DNA of 64,000 bases from Brevibacillus panacihumi (lineage in GTDB: Bacteria > Bacillota > Bacilli > Brevibacillales > Brevibacillaceae): contig NZ_RHHT01000019.1 of NCBI RefSeq assembly GCF_003710985.1, positions 18,063 to 82,062 of the forward strand, given 5' to 3'. Position numbers and translations under genes: made by a program. Below are positions 37,607-47,043 of the stretch, one piece after another (within the stretch, counting starts at the first letter, position 1; the number at the start of each line of letters is the position of its first letter). The notes beneath the pieces were generated by a model. That model worked only from the letters and a program-made list of their open reading frames with translations, had not been told where the DNA came from and did not search any database.

Positions 37607-38227
37607 ATGGATATGTCTGATCGTGGTCTCCTTTTGATTCTATCCGGACCTGCAGGGGTAGGGAAGGGCACTGTCTGCAAAGCCCTTCGCGAACGTATGC
37701 CTGATCTGGTATACTCGGTATCTGCTACGACGCGCCAGCCGCGTCCCGGAGAGGTAGAGGGAGTCAATTACTTTTTCAAAAGCAAAGAAGAATTTCGCCG
37801 CATGATCGAGCAAGACGAATTGCTCGAATGGGCAGAATACGTGGGGAATTACTACGGAACACCGCGTGCCTTCGTCGATTCGATGCTGGCTTCTGGGCGC
37901 GATGTCATTTTGGAGATCGAAGTCCAGGGTGCCTTGCAGGTAAAAGAAAAGTTTCCCCAGGGGACGTTTTTGTTCCTCGCTCCTCCAGATCTGGAAGTAC
38001 TGGAAAACCGGATCATCGGCCGCGGCACAGAGTCCGAGGAAACGATTCGCAAGCGGATGGAAGTGGCGCGAGCGGAGATCGAGCTGATGGACCATTACGA
38101 TTATGTCGTGGTCAATGACGAAATTGAGTGGGCGTGCGACCGGATTCAGGCGATCATCACTGCCGAGCATCTGAAGAGAGAACGCCAGGTACACAAATAT
38201 CGCAAATGGTTGAAGGAGGTTCGATAA
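37607..38227 (+). CDS. gmk: guanylate kinase
   Basis: Phosphorylates GMP to GDP; its product feeds GTP and (p)ppGpp pools. It has 206 residues with P-loop [11 protein letters not shown] (residues about 13-23), the GMP-binding segment [11 protein letters not shown] and VNYFF, and the lid region [19 protein letters not shown] at 37607 follows GTAGGAGTG. It is followed two bases later by rpoZ, so the two genes are coupled. Confidence 0.97.
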   Translation: MDMSDRGLLLILSGPAGVGKGTVCKALRERMPDLVYSVSATTRQPRPGEVEGVNYFFKSKEEFRRMIEQDELLEWAEYVGNYYGTPRAFVDSMLASGRDVILEIEVQGALQVKEKFPQGTFLFLAPPDLEVLENRIIGRGTESEETIRKRMEVARAEIELMDHYDYVVVNDEIEWACDRIQAIITAEHLKRERQVHKYRKWLKEVR

Positions 38228-38229
38228 TC

Positions 38230-38436
38230 ATGTTGTATCCATCGATTGATGAACTGACTGCGAAAGCGGAGAGCAAGTACATTCTGGTGACTGTCGCATC
38301 CAAACGCGCGCGCCAGCTTCGGGAGAACAGCCCGATGCAAGTCGCCAAGCCAAAGTCGAAAAAATACGTCGGGATGGCATTGGAAGAGATGATTTCCGAT
38401 GAACTCGTGTACGAGAATAAAGACGCGCGTAAATAG
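38230..38436 (+). CDS. rpoZ: RNA polymerase omega subunit
   Basis: A 68-residue omega subunit that helps assemble and stabilise RNA polymerase. [20 protein letters not shown] and ASKRARQL are the conserved opening, and [10 protein letters not shown] is near the end. ATG at 38230 follows GAAGGAGGT located inside the end of gmk. A terminator follows, so coaBC begins a new unit or is reached by read-through. Confidence 0.95.
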   Translation: MLYPSIDELTAKAESKYILVTVASKRARQLRENSPMQVAKPKSKKYVGMALEEMISDELVYENKDARK

Positions 38437-38453
38437 GGTTAAAACCTCGTAAA

Positions 38454-38479
38454 AACAACCTCAAGCAGGTTGTTTTTTT
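38454..38479 (+). terminator. terminator after rpoZ
   Basis: AACAACCT (38454-38461) pairs with AGGTTGTT (38467-38474), five-base loop, then a run of T. Confidence 0.85.
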
Positions 38480-38514
38480 CGGATGAGGAGCTTTCTTGAA
38501 AAGGGGAGAATGAG

Positions 38515-39768
38515 ATGCATTCGCTTGACTCGCTAGAGGGAAAACGAATTGTGCTCGGTGTTTCCGGAGGGATTGCTGCATACAAGGCCGCTGCTTTGAC
38601 GAGCAAGCTGACACAGGCAGGGGCGACCGTCCATGTGATCATGACCAAGCATGCAGTGGAATTTGTTCAGCCGTTGACGTTTCAGGCCTTGTCCCATCAG
38701 CCTGTGCACACGGATGTTTTTGCGGAGCCCGACCCGCATGTAATCAGCCATATCGATCTGGCAGACAGGGCAGACTTGATACTTGTAGCTCCTGCGACAG
38801 CCAATGTCATCGCGAAAATGGCGCACGGTCTTGCTGACGATATGCTGACGACAACCGTCCTGGCCACGAAGGCTCCGGTCCTGGTGGCTCCAGCGATGAA
38901 TGTGAACATGTACGACCATCCGGCAACACAGGCCAATATGCGCCAGCTTGCGGAATATGGCTATCGATTTATCGAGCCTGGGGAAGGGTTGCTTGCCTGT
39001 GGCTGGGTAGGAAAAGGACGTCTGGCAGAGCCGGAAGAAATCGTCGCGGCGGTCGCAGCCTTTTTTGCCGAGCAAAGGCAAGTGGACTGTACAGACAAGG
39101 ACTTGAGCGGAAAAACCGTGCTGGTAACGGCTGGTCCGACGAGAGAAAAAATCGACCCGGTGCGCTATATTACCAATCACGCTTCGGGCAAGATGGGCTA
39201 CGCGATTGCGGAAGCGGCACGGGACCGCGGAGCGCACGTCATCCTGGTGAGCGGCCCGACTTCTTTGCCGCAGCCTGCAGGAGTGCGCTTTGTCGCTGTG
39301 GAGTCGGTGCAGGAAATGTTCGATGCGGTCATGCGTGATTTGCCTGAAAGCGACATCGTAATCAAGTCTGCTGCAGTCTCGGATTATCGGCCGAAAACGG
39401 TACATGAGCATAAAATGAAAAAAGGCGATGGCCCGCTCGTCCTGGAGTTGGACAAGGCACCAGATATCTTGAAAACCATAGGAGAGCGAAAAACCAAGCA
39501 GTTTGTGGTCGGGTTCGCTGCCGAGACGCAGAATTTGACAGAAAATGCCAAATCCAAGCTCGAGCGCAAAAACCTGGATATGATCGTCGCCAACAATGTG
39601 CTGACAGAAGGCGCCGGGATGGGCAGCGACACCAATATCGTCACGCTGATGGCCCGTTCCGGCGAACAGGTGGAGCTGGCCAAAATGAGCAAGCGCGCCG
39701 TAGCGGACAAGCTTTTGGATGCCATTCTTCTCTTGTCGGAGCAGCGGTCGCTGCGTGAGCTGTCATGA
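38515..39768 (+). CDS. coaBC: bifunctional phosphopantothenoylcysteine decarboxylase/synthetase
   Basis: Makes 4'-phosphopantetheine for CoA in two steps. The N-terminal flavoprotein CoaC part (1-~185) has GVSGGIAAYK and the APAMNVNMYDHPAT motif; the C-terminal CoaB part has GPTREKIDPVRYITNHASG and the strongly conserved NVLTEGAGMGSDTN. At 417 residues it is full length. ATG at 38515 follows GGGGAG. The stop overlaps priA by four bases. Confidence 0.96.
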   Translation: MHSLDSLEGKRIVLGVSGGIAAYKAAALTSKLTQAGATVHVIMTKHAVEFVQPLTFQALSHQPVHTDVFAEPDPHVISHIDLADRADLILVAPATANVIAKMAHGLADDMLTTTVLATKAPVLVAPAMNVNMYDHPATQANMRQLAEYGYRFIEPGEGLLACGWVGKGRLAEPEEIVAAVAAFFAEQRQVDCTDKDLSGKTVLVTAGPTREKIDPVRYITNHASGKMGYAIAEAARDRGAHVILVSGPTSLPQPAGVRFVAVESVQEMFDAVMRDLPESDIVIKSAAVSDYRPKTVHEHKMKKGDGPLVLELDKAPDILKTIGERKTKQFVVGFAAETQNLTENAKSKLERKNLDMIVANNVLTEGAGMGSDTNIVTLMARSGEQVELAKMSKRAVADKLLDAILLLSEQRSLRELS

Positions 39769-42200
39769 TTGCACAGGTTATCGTGGATGTGCCGGTCAGT
39801 CGGACCAACCGGCCGTTTGACTATCGCGTACCCGGATGGCTAAGTCCGCTCATACACGTGGGAAGCCGTGTGGTGGTGCCGTTTGGTCCGCGCAAGCTGC
39901 AGGGGTATGTCATCGGAATCACGGAGGACGACGGACCTGAGGAGGCCCTTCATCGGCTCAAAGATGTGGAGCAGGTCATGGATGACACACCTCCGCTGAC
40001 ACCCGAACTGTTGAAGATGAGCGAGTGGATGTCCAGGCAGTATCTGTGTCCCTGGGTGACGGCTGTACAGGCGATGCTGCCGGCCGTTCTCAAAGGCAAG
40101 GCGCAGAAATGGCTGACCGCGAGCGATCTTTTGGACGAAGAGACATGCTCCAGGTCGGGGCTTCTTTGGGAGCTGTACCGCAAGCGCCAATTGCCGCTTG
40201 CAGAGGTGGAGAAGCAGTTCCCGGACGAGTTTATGCTGGTGCCGGGCTGGATTCACAGCGGTCTGCTGTCGACGGAGTACCAGGTAAGGGACCGGATCAC
40301 GAAAAAACAGCAAAGCTTTGTGAGAAGCCTTTTGACGCCCCAGCAATTGTCGGAGTCTCTGGCTTCTCTATCGGCTCGAGCCGAGCAGATGCGCAGAGTG
40401 CTGGAGGTGTTTCTTCAGCACCCGGAGCAATCCTTTTCGGTACAGACTATGCGCGACGAATTCGGGATCAACCGCTCTGCCTTGAAAGGCTTGGAGGCAA
40501 AAGGGTGGATCGCGATCGAGCAGGTCGAGATATACCGCGATCCGTATGCAAATCGCCGATTTCAGGAGAAACAGAAGCCGGATTTTACCCCGCTGCAACT
40601 CCAGGTACTGGAACCGATCATCACTTCCATCAAGGAGTCGAGCTACGCATCGTATCTTCTGCACGGTGTCACCGGGAGCGGCAAGACAGAGGTGTACCTC
40701 GAAGCCATCGAGCACACCCTGATGAAAGGGCGGGAAGCGATCTTCCTCGTGCCGGAAATTTCGCTGACACCGCAGATGGTGGAGCGTTTCAAGGCGCGCT
40801 TTGGTGCGGATGTGGCTGTGCTGCACAGCGCATTGTCGCAGGGAGAGCGCTATGACGAGTGGCGCAAAATCATCCGTAAAGAGGTAAAGGTAGTGGTCGG
40901 GGCGCGCTCCGCGATCTTTGCCCCTTTTGAAAATGTCGGACTGATTGTGATCGACGAAGAGCATGAAAGCTCCTACAAACAAGAAGAGACGCCGCGCTAT
41001 CATGCACGTGAAGTCGCCTTGTGGCGGGCCAAAGAGAACAATGCGGTCCTCTTGATGGGCAGCGCCACACCGGCACTGGAGACGTACGCCCTGGCGACGC
41101 GAGGCAGGTATACGCTTCTCAAGATGCCTGATCGCGTGGGCAACCGCCCCATGCCGCAAGTCCACGTCGTCGATATGCGCGAGGAATTGCACAGCGAGAA
41201 CCGCTCCATGTTCAGCCGCCTTTTGCATGAAATGATCGCGGACAGGCTGAAGAAGCAGGAGCAGATGGTCATCTTTTTGAACCGCCGCGGTTTTTCCACA
41301 TTTGTCATGTGCCGTTCCTGCGGATACACCATGCGCTGCGTCCATTGCGACATCTCGCTCACCTATCACAAAAGCAATCATACGGCGCGCTGCCACTACT
41401 GCGGGTATACGATTCCGCAGCCATCGCATTGTCCGGAGTGCCAAAGCGAGCATATCCGCTTCTTCGGGACAGGGACGCAGAAGGTGGAAGCAGAGCTGGC
41501 GAAGCTCTTCCCCGGTATTCGCGTCATTCGCATGGACGTGGACACGACTTCGCGAAAAGGCTCCCATGAGGAGCTGCTGAGCAAGTTCCGCCAAGGCCAG
41601 GGCGATGTCCTGCTCGGGACCCAGATGATCGCCAAAGGGCTGGATTTTCCGCGCGTAACGCTGGCAGGAATTATTGCGGCGGATACCTCCTTGCACCTGC
41701 CGGATTTTCGCGCTGCGGAGAAGACCTTCCAACTGCTGACGCAGGTAGGAGGAAGGGCGGGGCGCCACGAGCTGGAGGGGGATGTGGTCATTCAGACATA
41801 CACCCCGGAGCACTACAGCATCCAGCACGCCACCAGACACGATTATCCGGCCTTTTATGAAGACGAGATGCTGCAGCGTCGCAGGACCGGCTATCCCCCG
41901 TATTTCCGGCTGGTGCTGATCACCTTCAGCCATGAAGAGGTTCCGGTCGTGGTGCGGGGTGCGCATGTCATGGGAGATTTTTTGCGGCAAAAGGTAGCGC
42001 CGACAACCATTCTGCTGGGACCTGTCGCTTCTCCGATCGCTCGGGTAAAGGATAGATTTCGTTTTCAGATCATGCTAAAATATCGGGATGAACCGAATGT
42101 GGCCGAATTGCTGGCGCAAGCAACGGCTGTGTTTGAAGAGTGGAACAAACAGCAGAAGGTACTGATGACGATTGACGTCGATCCTTACGTACTGCTTTAG
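39765..42200 (+). CDS. priA: primosomal protein N' (PriA helicase)
   Basis: 3'-5' DNA helicase that restarts stalled replication forks and loads the replicative helicase. It has 811 residues: N-terminal 3'BD and winged-helix domains, Walker A GVTGSGKTEVY at about residues 303-313, Walker B DEEHESSYK, then the zinc region with paired cysteines CRSCGYTMRCVHC, CHYCG and CPEC, and helicase motifs GTQMIAKGLDFP and GRAGR. ATG overlaps coaBC as ATGA. Confidence 0.97.
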   Translation: MIAQVIVDVPVSRTNRPFDYRVPGWLSPLIHVGSRVVVPFGPRKLQGYVIGITEDDGPEEALHRLKDVEQVMDDTPPLTPELLKMSEWMSRQYLCPWVTAVQAMLPAVLKGKAQKWLTASDLLDEETCSRSGLLWELYRKRQLPLAEVEKQFPDEFMLVPGWIHSGLLSTEYQVRDRITKKQQSFVRSLLTPQQLSESLASLSARAEQMRRVLEVFLQHPEQSFSVQTMRDEFGINRSALKGLEAKGWIAIEQVEIYRDPYANRRFQEKQKPDFTPLQLQVLEPIITSIKESSYASYLLHGVTGSGKTEVYLEAIEHTLMKGREAIFLVPEISLTPQMVERFKARFGADVAVLHSALSQGERYDEWRKIIRKEVKVVVGARSAIFAPFENVGLIVIDEEHESSYKQEETPRYHAREVALWRAKENNAVLLMGSATPALETYALATRGRYTLLKMPDRVGNRPMPQVHVVDMREELHSENRSMFSRLLHEMIADRLKKQEQMVIFLNRRGFSTFVMCRSCGYTMRCVHCDISLTYHKSNHTARCHYCGYTIPQPSHCPECQSEHIRFFGTGTQKVEAELAKLFPGIRVIRMDVDTTSRKGSHEELLSKFRQGQGDVLLGTQMIAKGLDFPRVTLAGIIAADTSLHLPDFRAAEKTFQLLTQVGGRAGRHELEGDVVIQTYTPEHYSIQHATRHDYPAFYEDEMLQRRRTGYPPYFRLVLITFSHEEVPVVVRGAHVMGDFLRQKVAPTTILLGPVASPIARVKDRFRFQIMLKYRDEPNVAELLAQATAVFEEWNKQQKVLMTIDVDPYVLL

Positions 42201-42216
42201 GGAGGATACAAAACAA

Positions 42217-42693
42217 ATGGCTATTCGCACCATCGTCAAGCATCCAGATCCAATCCTGCGGGAAAAAGCGATCGTGGTGACCAAATTCAACGCAAATCTG
42301 CACAAGCTGCTGGACGACATGGCAGACACGATGTACGACGCCAATGGCGTAGGGCTTGCTGCCCCGCAGGTCGGCATCTCCAAACGCGTCATCGTCATGG
42401 ATTGCGGCGACGGATTGATTGAACTCGTCAATCCCGAGATCGTCGAGTATGAAGGAGAACAGATCGACTATCCGGAAGGCTGCCTGAGTATTCCGGGACT
42501 GCGCGGTGAAGTACGCCGCCATCAGTGGATCAAGGTGCGCGGTCAGGATCGCCTGGGCAATCACGTGGAGCTGGAAGCGGAAGATCTGCTGTCCCGCTGC
42601 GCTCAGCACGAGATCGACCACTTGAACGGCGTACTGTTCATTGATGTGGCAGACAAGGTGTACCCGGTGAGCCCGGACGAGGAAGGGGAATAA
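42217..42693 (+). CDS. def: peptide deformylase
   Basis: Removes the formyl group from nascent proteins. ATG at 42217 gives 158 residues after GGGAGGA. The three family motifs are present: GVGLAAPQVG (motif 1), EGCLSIPG (motif 2, metal Cys) and QHEIDHLNG (motif 3, HExxH). It is coupled to fmt, which begins six bases after the def stop, so formylation and deformylation functions are paired. Confidence 0.97.
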   Translation: MAIRTIVKHPDPILREKAIVVTKFNANLHKLLDDMADTMYDANGVGLAAPQVGISKRVIVMDCGDGLIELVNPEIVEYEGEQIDYPEGCLSIPGLRGEVRRHQWIKVRGQDRLGNHVELEAEDLLSRCAQHEIDHLNGVLFIDVADKVYPVSPDEEGE

Positions 42694-42699
42694 TTCGCT

Positions 42700-43650
42700 T
42701 TGGATAAAACTCGCATCCTGTTTATGGGAACGCCTGATTTCGCTGTATCCAGTCTGGATGCGCTGATGGAAGCAGGCTATCACGTCATCGGAGTGGTCAC
42801 ACAGCCTGACCGCCCCGTAGGACGCAAACAAGTCATGACCCCGCCGCCTGTAAAAGAGGCGGCTATCCGTCATGGGCTTCCAGTCTTGCAGCCGGAGCGG
42901 ATCAAGACAGAGGAAGCCTTGGCAGAAGTGCTGGCGCTTGAGCCGGACTTGATCGTGACAGCGGCGTATGGACAGATCTTGCCGAAAAAGCTGCTGGAAG
43001 CGCCCCGCTTTGGCTGCATCAACGTCCATGCTTCCTTGCTGCCCAAATACCGGGGAGGCGCCCCGATCCACAAATGTATCGTGGAAGGCGAAAAGGAGTC
43101 CGGCGTAACGATCATGTACATGGTGGAGGCGCTAGATGCAGGGGATATGCTCAGCAAGGTCATCGTCCCGATCGAGGAACGGGATACGGTAGGGATTCTT
43201 CACGACAAGCTGGCTGCCGCTGGTTCCGCTCTCTTGATCCGGACGCTCCCGGCCCTTTTGGCGGGCGAATTGAAGGCGGAGGCACAAGACCATGAAGCCG
43301 CTACCTTTGCCCCCAACATCAAAAGGTCTGATGAGCGCATCGATTGGTCGCGCACAGCGGAGCAGATCTACAACCAGGTGCGCGGTTTGAATCCCTGGCC
43401 GGTCGCTTTTACGAGCTATCAAGGCAAGGTATGGAAAGTCTGGTGGGTGGAAAAAGTCCAAACTACGGGCTCCACAAACGTTCCTGGCACCATCCTCGCT
43501 CGGGAAGAGGATGGCTTGGTCATCGCCTGCGGGAGTGGCGCGGTTAAAATCACCGAGCTTCAGCCGGAGGGCAAGAAGCGGATGAGCGCTCTCGACTTTT
43601 TGCGCGGAGCGGGCAGCAGCATCGAAATCGGCACAAAGGTAGGAGAATAG
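42700..43650 (+). CDS. fmt: methionyl-tRNA formyltransferase
   Basis: Formylates initiator Met-tRNA using 10-formyl-tetrahydrofolate. The 316-residue protein starts at a TTG (42700), supported by AGGAAGGGG and the family beginning [14 protein letters not shown]. The catalytic region has [17 protein letters not shown] with the Asn-His pair, and the C-terminal tRNA-binding domain follows from about residue 205. It lies between def and rsmB as in B. subtilis. Confidence 0.96.
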   Translation: MDKTRILFMGTPDFAVSSLDALMEAGYHVIGVVTQPDRPVGRKQVMTPPPVKEAAIRHGLPVLQPERIKTEEALAEVLALEPDLIVTAAYGQILPKKLLEAPRFGCINVHASLLPKYRGGAPIHKCIVEGEKESGVTIMYMVEALDAGDMLSKVIVPIEERDTVGILHDKLAAAGSALLIRTLPALLAGELKAEAQDHEAATFAPNIKRSDERIDWSRTAEQIYNQVRGLNPWPVAFTSYQGKVWKVWWVEKVQTTGSTNVPGTILAREEDGLVIACGSGAVKITELQPEGKKRMSALDFLRGAGSSIEIGTKVGE

Positions 43651-43653
43651 CCC

Positions 43654-45000
43654 GTGGCAAAAAAAGGTGCGCGTGAACTGGCACTTGATGTGCTCAATCG
43701 AGTGGAAGAACAGAAGTCCTACAGCAACCTGGAGCTGAAGTCCGTATTGGACAAAGCAGATTTGAGTGCAGCGGATGCGGGTCTGGTTACCGAGCTGGTC
43801 TATGGCACGATTCAGCGCAAATTGACGCTTGATTTCGTCCTGTCCCATTTTGTCGGCGGCAAAAAGCTCCAGGCTTGGGTGCGCAACCTGCTGCGCCTGA
43901 GTCTGTACCAGATTCGTTTCCTGGATCGGATTCCCGAACGGGCGGCGGTGCATGAAGCAGTCGAAATCGCCAAACGCCGCGGCCACCAAGGTATCGCCTC
44001 GATGGTCAATGGCGTTTTGCGCAATGTCCTGCGCCAGCCTGATGTATGGGAGCGCGAGCCGCAGGGAGACCTTGCGGAACGCTTGGCTGTCATATATTCC
44101 CACCCGCAATGGCTGGTGCGTCAGTGGCTTGACGTATACGGCGAGGAGACGACCCGTGCGATCTGTGATGCGAACAACCAAGCGCCGCATAGCTCCATCC
44201 GGGTCAACCGTCTGAAAACGACCCGTGAAGCCTTGTTGTCCCACTTGCAGGAAGAAGGCAAAGCAGCAGAAGCCTCAGCGCTATCCCCGGACGGCATCCT
44301 GCTTGCGGGAGGAAACGCTGCCGGGACAAGCTGGTTCCAAAAAGGGTATTGCACGATTCAGGACGAAAGCTCCATGCTGGTCGCCCTGGCTGTAGCTCCT
44401 AAGGCCGGCATGCGCGTGCTGGATGCGTGTGCGGCTCCGGGAGGGAAGACGACGCATCTGGCCGAACGGATGGACAACCAGGGAGAAATCGTAGCCAGCG
44501 ATGTCCACCCGCACAAGCGGGAACTGATCGTTCAGACAGCGAATCGTCTTGGCATCAACATTATTCAAGCGATCGTCAGCGACGCGCTCGATCTGCCGGC
44601 TCGGAATTTGGGCAGCTTCGACCGCATCTTGCTGGATGCCCCTTGCTCCGGCTTCGGCGTCATTCGCCGCAAGCCGGATCTCAAATGGAACAAGACGCCC
44701 CAGGATGTCCAGGAGATTGCCAAGCTGCAATACGAGCTTCTGGTGGGCCTCTCGTCCATGCTTGCCCCAGAGGGACTTCTGGTCTACAGCACCTGCACGA
44801 TCGAGCCTGCGGAAAATGAGGAGATCGTCAAGCGTTTTGTGGCGGAACATCCTGATTTTGTCCTGGATGAGACGCTGGCCGATGACATGCCTCAGACAGT
44901 CCAGGAAAAGCTGGATGCGTCCAAGGGATATTTGCAGATTTTGCCCCATGATTTCGACAGCGACGGCTTTTTTATCGCCCGTTTGAAGCGGAAAAGATAA
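43654..45000 (+). CDS. rsmB: 16S rRNA (cytosine-967-C5)-methyltransferase
   Basis: Methylates C967 of 16S rRNA. It has 448 residues: an N-terminal NusB-like RNA-binding domain (about 1-140, [17 protein letters not shown]) and a SAM-dependent methyltransferase domain with [16 protein letters not shown], the [10 protein letters not shown] motif IV cysteine and the [12 protein letters not shown] motif VI nucleophile. GTG at 43654, three bases after fmt, follows GGTAGGAG. Confidence 0.95.
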   Translation: MAKKGARELALDVLNRVEEQKSYSNLELKSVLDKADLSAADAGLVTELVYGTIQRKLTLDFVLSHFVGGKKLQAWVRNLLRLSLYQIRFLDRIPERAAVHEAVEIAKRRGHQGIASMVNGVLRNVLRQPDVWEREPQGDLAERLAVIYSHPQWLVRQWLDVYGEETTRAICDANNQAPHSSIRVNRLKTTREALLSHLQEEGKAAEASALSPDGILLAGGNAAGTSWFQKGYCTIQDESSMLVALAVAPKAGMRVLDACAAPGGKTTHLAERMDNQGEIVASDVHPHKRELIVQTANRLGINIIQAIVSDALDLPARNLGSFDRILLDAPCSGFGVIRRKPDLKWNKTPQDVQEIAKLQYELLVGLSSMLAPEGLLVYSTCTIEPAENEEIVKRFVAEHPDFVLDETLADDMPQTVQEKLDASKGYLQILPHDFDSDGFFIARLKRKR

Positions 45001-45122
45001 TCGAAGGGGCGGCATGCTCGGAAACGAGGCGTGCTGCTCCTTTTTGCCGTTTGTTTGCGCGAGCGCGGATTGGTTTACACTAGGTAAAGCGACGCAATTG
45101 CGCAATTGGTGGGGAAAACCGT

Positions 45123-45151
45123 TTGAAGACGGGCGTCAGGCAGGGTACAAT
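45123..45151 (+). promoter_or_regulatory. sigma-A-like promoter upstream of rlmN
   Basis: TTGAAG (45123-45128), a 17-base spacer and TACAAT (45146-45151). Its predicted start near 45158 lies downstream of several in-frame codons of the longer open frame, supporting the rlmN start at 45203. Confidence 0.6.
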
Positions 45152-45202
45152 GAAAAAATGACGATGCCAAGCTGCATTGATTTTGAGGATGTGAAAACAG
45201 CA

Positions 45203-46273
45203 ATGCCAATAACAACATTTACGAGCGCCAAGCCGCTCATCTACAGCCTGACCCTCGACGAACTGAAGGAATGGCTGGTAGAGGCGGGGGATAAACCGTT
45301 TCGCGCCCAACAAATTTTTGATTGGTTGTATGTAAAACGCGTTGCTTCCTTTGACGAGATGAGCAATATATCCAAGGATCTGCGCCAAAAGCTGGAAAAT
45401 GCCTTCCGCATTGATTCGCTCAAGGAGATCATGCATCAGGAGTCGCAGGATGGAACGATCAAATTCTTGTTCCAACTGATCGACGGCCATGCGATCGAGA
45501 CCGTCATCATGCGTCACAACTACGGCAACAGCATCTGCGTGACTACACAGGTTGGCTGCCGCATCGGCTGTACGTTTTGTGCGTCCACTTTGGGCGGGTT
45601 AAAACGCAACCTTGACGCCGGTGAGATCGTCTCACAAGTACTGATGGCGCAACGCAAGCTGGATGCCCAGGGTGAGCGTGTCAGCCATGTGGTCGTCATG
45701 GGGATTGGCGAGCCTTTTGAAAACTTCGAGAGTTTGATGGGCTTTTTGTCCATCATCAACGACAATCGCGGGCTGAATATCGGGGCGCGCCACATCACCG
45801 TCTCGACGAGCGGCATCGTGCCGAAAATCTACGAATTCGCGGAAAGAGGCGGGCAGGTCAATCTGGCTATCTCCCTGCATGCGCCCAACACCGAGCTGAG
45901 AAGCCAGCTTATGCCGATCAACCGCGGTTTCCCGCTGGATTCGCTGATGGAGGCGTGCCGTCATTACATCAACAAGACAGGGCGTCGCATCAGTTTTGAG
46001 TACGGCCTGTTCGGCGGAAAAAACGATCAGCCGGAGCATGCCGAAGAGCTGGCCCGATTGGTCGGAGATATGCTTTGCCACGTAAACCTGATTCCCGTCA
46101 ATTACGTGCCGGAGCGAGATTATGTGCGCACACCGCGCAATGAAATTTTTCAGTTCAAACGAATTTTGGAGGACAAGGGAATCAATGTGACCATCAGACG
46201 TGAACACGGCAGTGATATCGCCGCTGCTTGTGGACAGTTGAGGGCGCAACACGCTAAAGAAACCGTGGGGTGA
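45203..46273 (+). CDS. rlmN: 23S rRNA/tRNA adenine-C2 methyltransferase RlmN
   Basis: Radical SAM enzyme that methylates A2503 of 23S rRNA and A37 of some tRNAs. ATG at 45203 gives 356 residues and follows GAGGAT; it matches the family start before [12 protein letters not shown]. The cluster motif CRIGCTFC (CxxxCxxC) is at about residues 123-130 and GGLKRNL follows; the C-terminal catalytic cysteine lies in AAACGQL. The AdoMet region [10 protein letters not shown] is intact. It is followed by prpC. Confidence 0.95.
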   Translation: MPITTFTSAKPLIYSLTLDELKEWLVEAGDKPFRAQQIFDWLYVKRVASFDEMSNISKDLRQKLENAFRIDSLKEIMHQESQDGTIKFLFQLIDGHAIETVIMRHNYGNSICVTTQVGCRIGCTFCASTLGGLKRNLDAGEIVSQVLMAQRKLDAQGERVSHVVVMGIGEPFENFESLMGFLSIINDNRGLNIGARHITVSTSGIVPKIYEFAERGGQVNLAISLHAPNTELRSQLMPINRGFPLDSLMEACRHYINKTGRRISFEYGLFGGKNDQPEHAEELARLVGDMLCHVNLIPVNYVPERDYVRTPRNEIFQFKRILEDKGINVTIRREHGSDIAAACGQLRAQHAKETVG

Positions 46274-46282
46274 CGTGTTACC

Positions 46283-47038
46283 ATGGAAATTGCGATGAAA
46301 TCCCATGTCGGCCGCGTCCGTCAGGTCAACGAGGACTTTTTTGCCTGTGTGGAAGATCTGAGCGGACGTGTGCTGGCAGTTGTAGCAGACGGTATGGGCG
46401 GTCATCAGGCTGGCGAAATCGCCAGCCGGCTCGCCGTTGAGCGAATAGTAAAAGAACTGAGTCATCTGGAAAATGGCCTGGACGACGAGGATGCCCGGGA
46501 ACAACTGATGAACGCTGTCTTGCATGCGAACAAGGAAGTCTATGAATATGCTCTGGAGCACCCGGAATGCAATGGCATGGGGACGACCGTCGTCGCCGCT
46601 TTGCTGAGTGCGCAGAGCGTCATTACAGCGCATATCGGGGACAGTCGCCTGTACCACTTCAATGATGGGGCCCTTATCATCAAAACGGAGGATCACTCCC
46701 TGGTCAACGAATTGGTGAAAAGCGGGCAGATTACCCAGGAAGAGGCCTCCGTCCATCCCCATCGCAATGTCATCATGCGTTCCTTGGGGACGGAGCCGGA
46801 TGTGCGTATTGACCTGGGACAATTTCCATGGTCTGCGGATGACATCGTACTGATTTGTTCTGATGGCTTGAGCAACAAGGTGCATGACAAGAGAATGGAA
46901 GAATGGCTACATAAAGAGGTATCGCTACAGGACAGGGTGGACGGCCTGATCGATGAGGCTTTGGCTGCCGGTGGGGAAGACAACATCACACTCGTCGCTG
47001 TCCGCAATATGCCCGATGCTAGTCAGAAAGAGGGGTGA
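46283..47038 (+). CDS. prpC: PP2C-type serine/threonine phosphatase
   Basis: Metal-dependent phosphatase that reverses PrkC phosphorylation. The 251-residue protein begins with the PP2C motif VGRVRQVNEDFF, then VVADGMGGH with the Mn-binding Asp, GTTVVAA, GDSRLY and a final GGEDNIT motif. ATG at 46283 follows GGGGTGACG. It is 5 bases upstream of the prkC start, the classic phosphatase-kinase pair. Confidence 0.96.
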   Translation: MEIAMKSHVGRVRQVNEDFFACVEDLSGRVLAVVADGMGGHQAGEIASRLAVERIVKELSHLENGLDDEDAREQLMNAVLHANKEVYEYALEHPECNGMGTTVVAALLSAQSVITAHIGDSRLYHFNDGALIIKTEDHSLVNELVKSGQITQEEASVHPHRNVIMRSLGTEPDVRIDLGQFPWSADDIVLICSDGLSNKVHDKRMEEWLHKEVSLQDRVDGLIDEALAAGGEDNITLVAVRNMPDASQKEG

Positions 47039-47043
47039 GAGAG

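Noticed and set aside
45014..45202. Upstream in-frame extension of rlmN
   Set aside because: It contains a sigma-A-like promoter at 45123-45151, and the residues do not fit the family N terminus.
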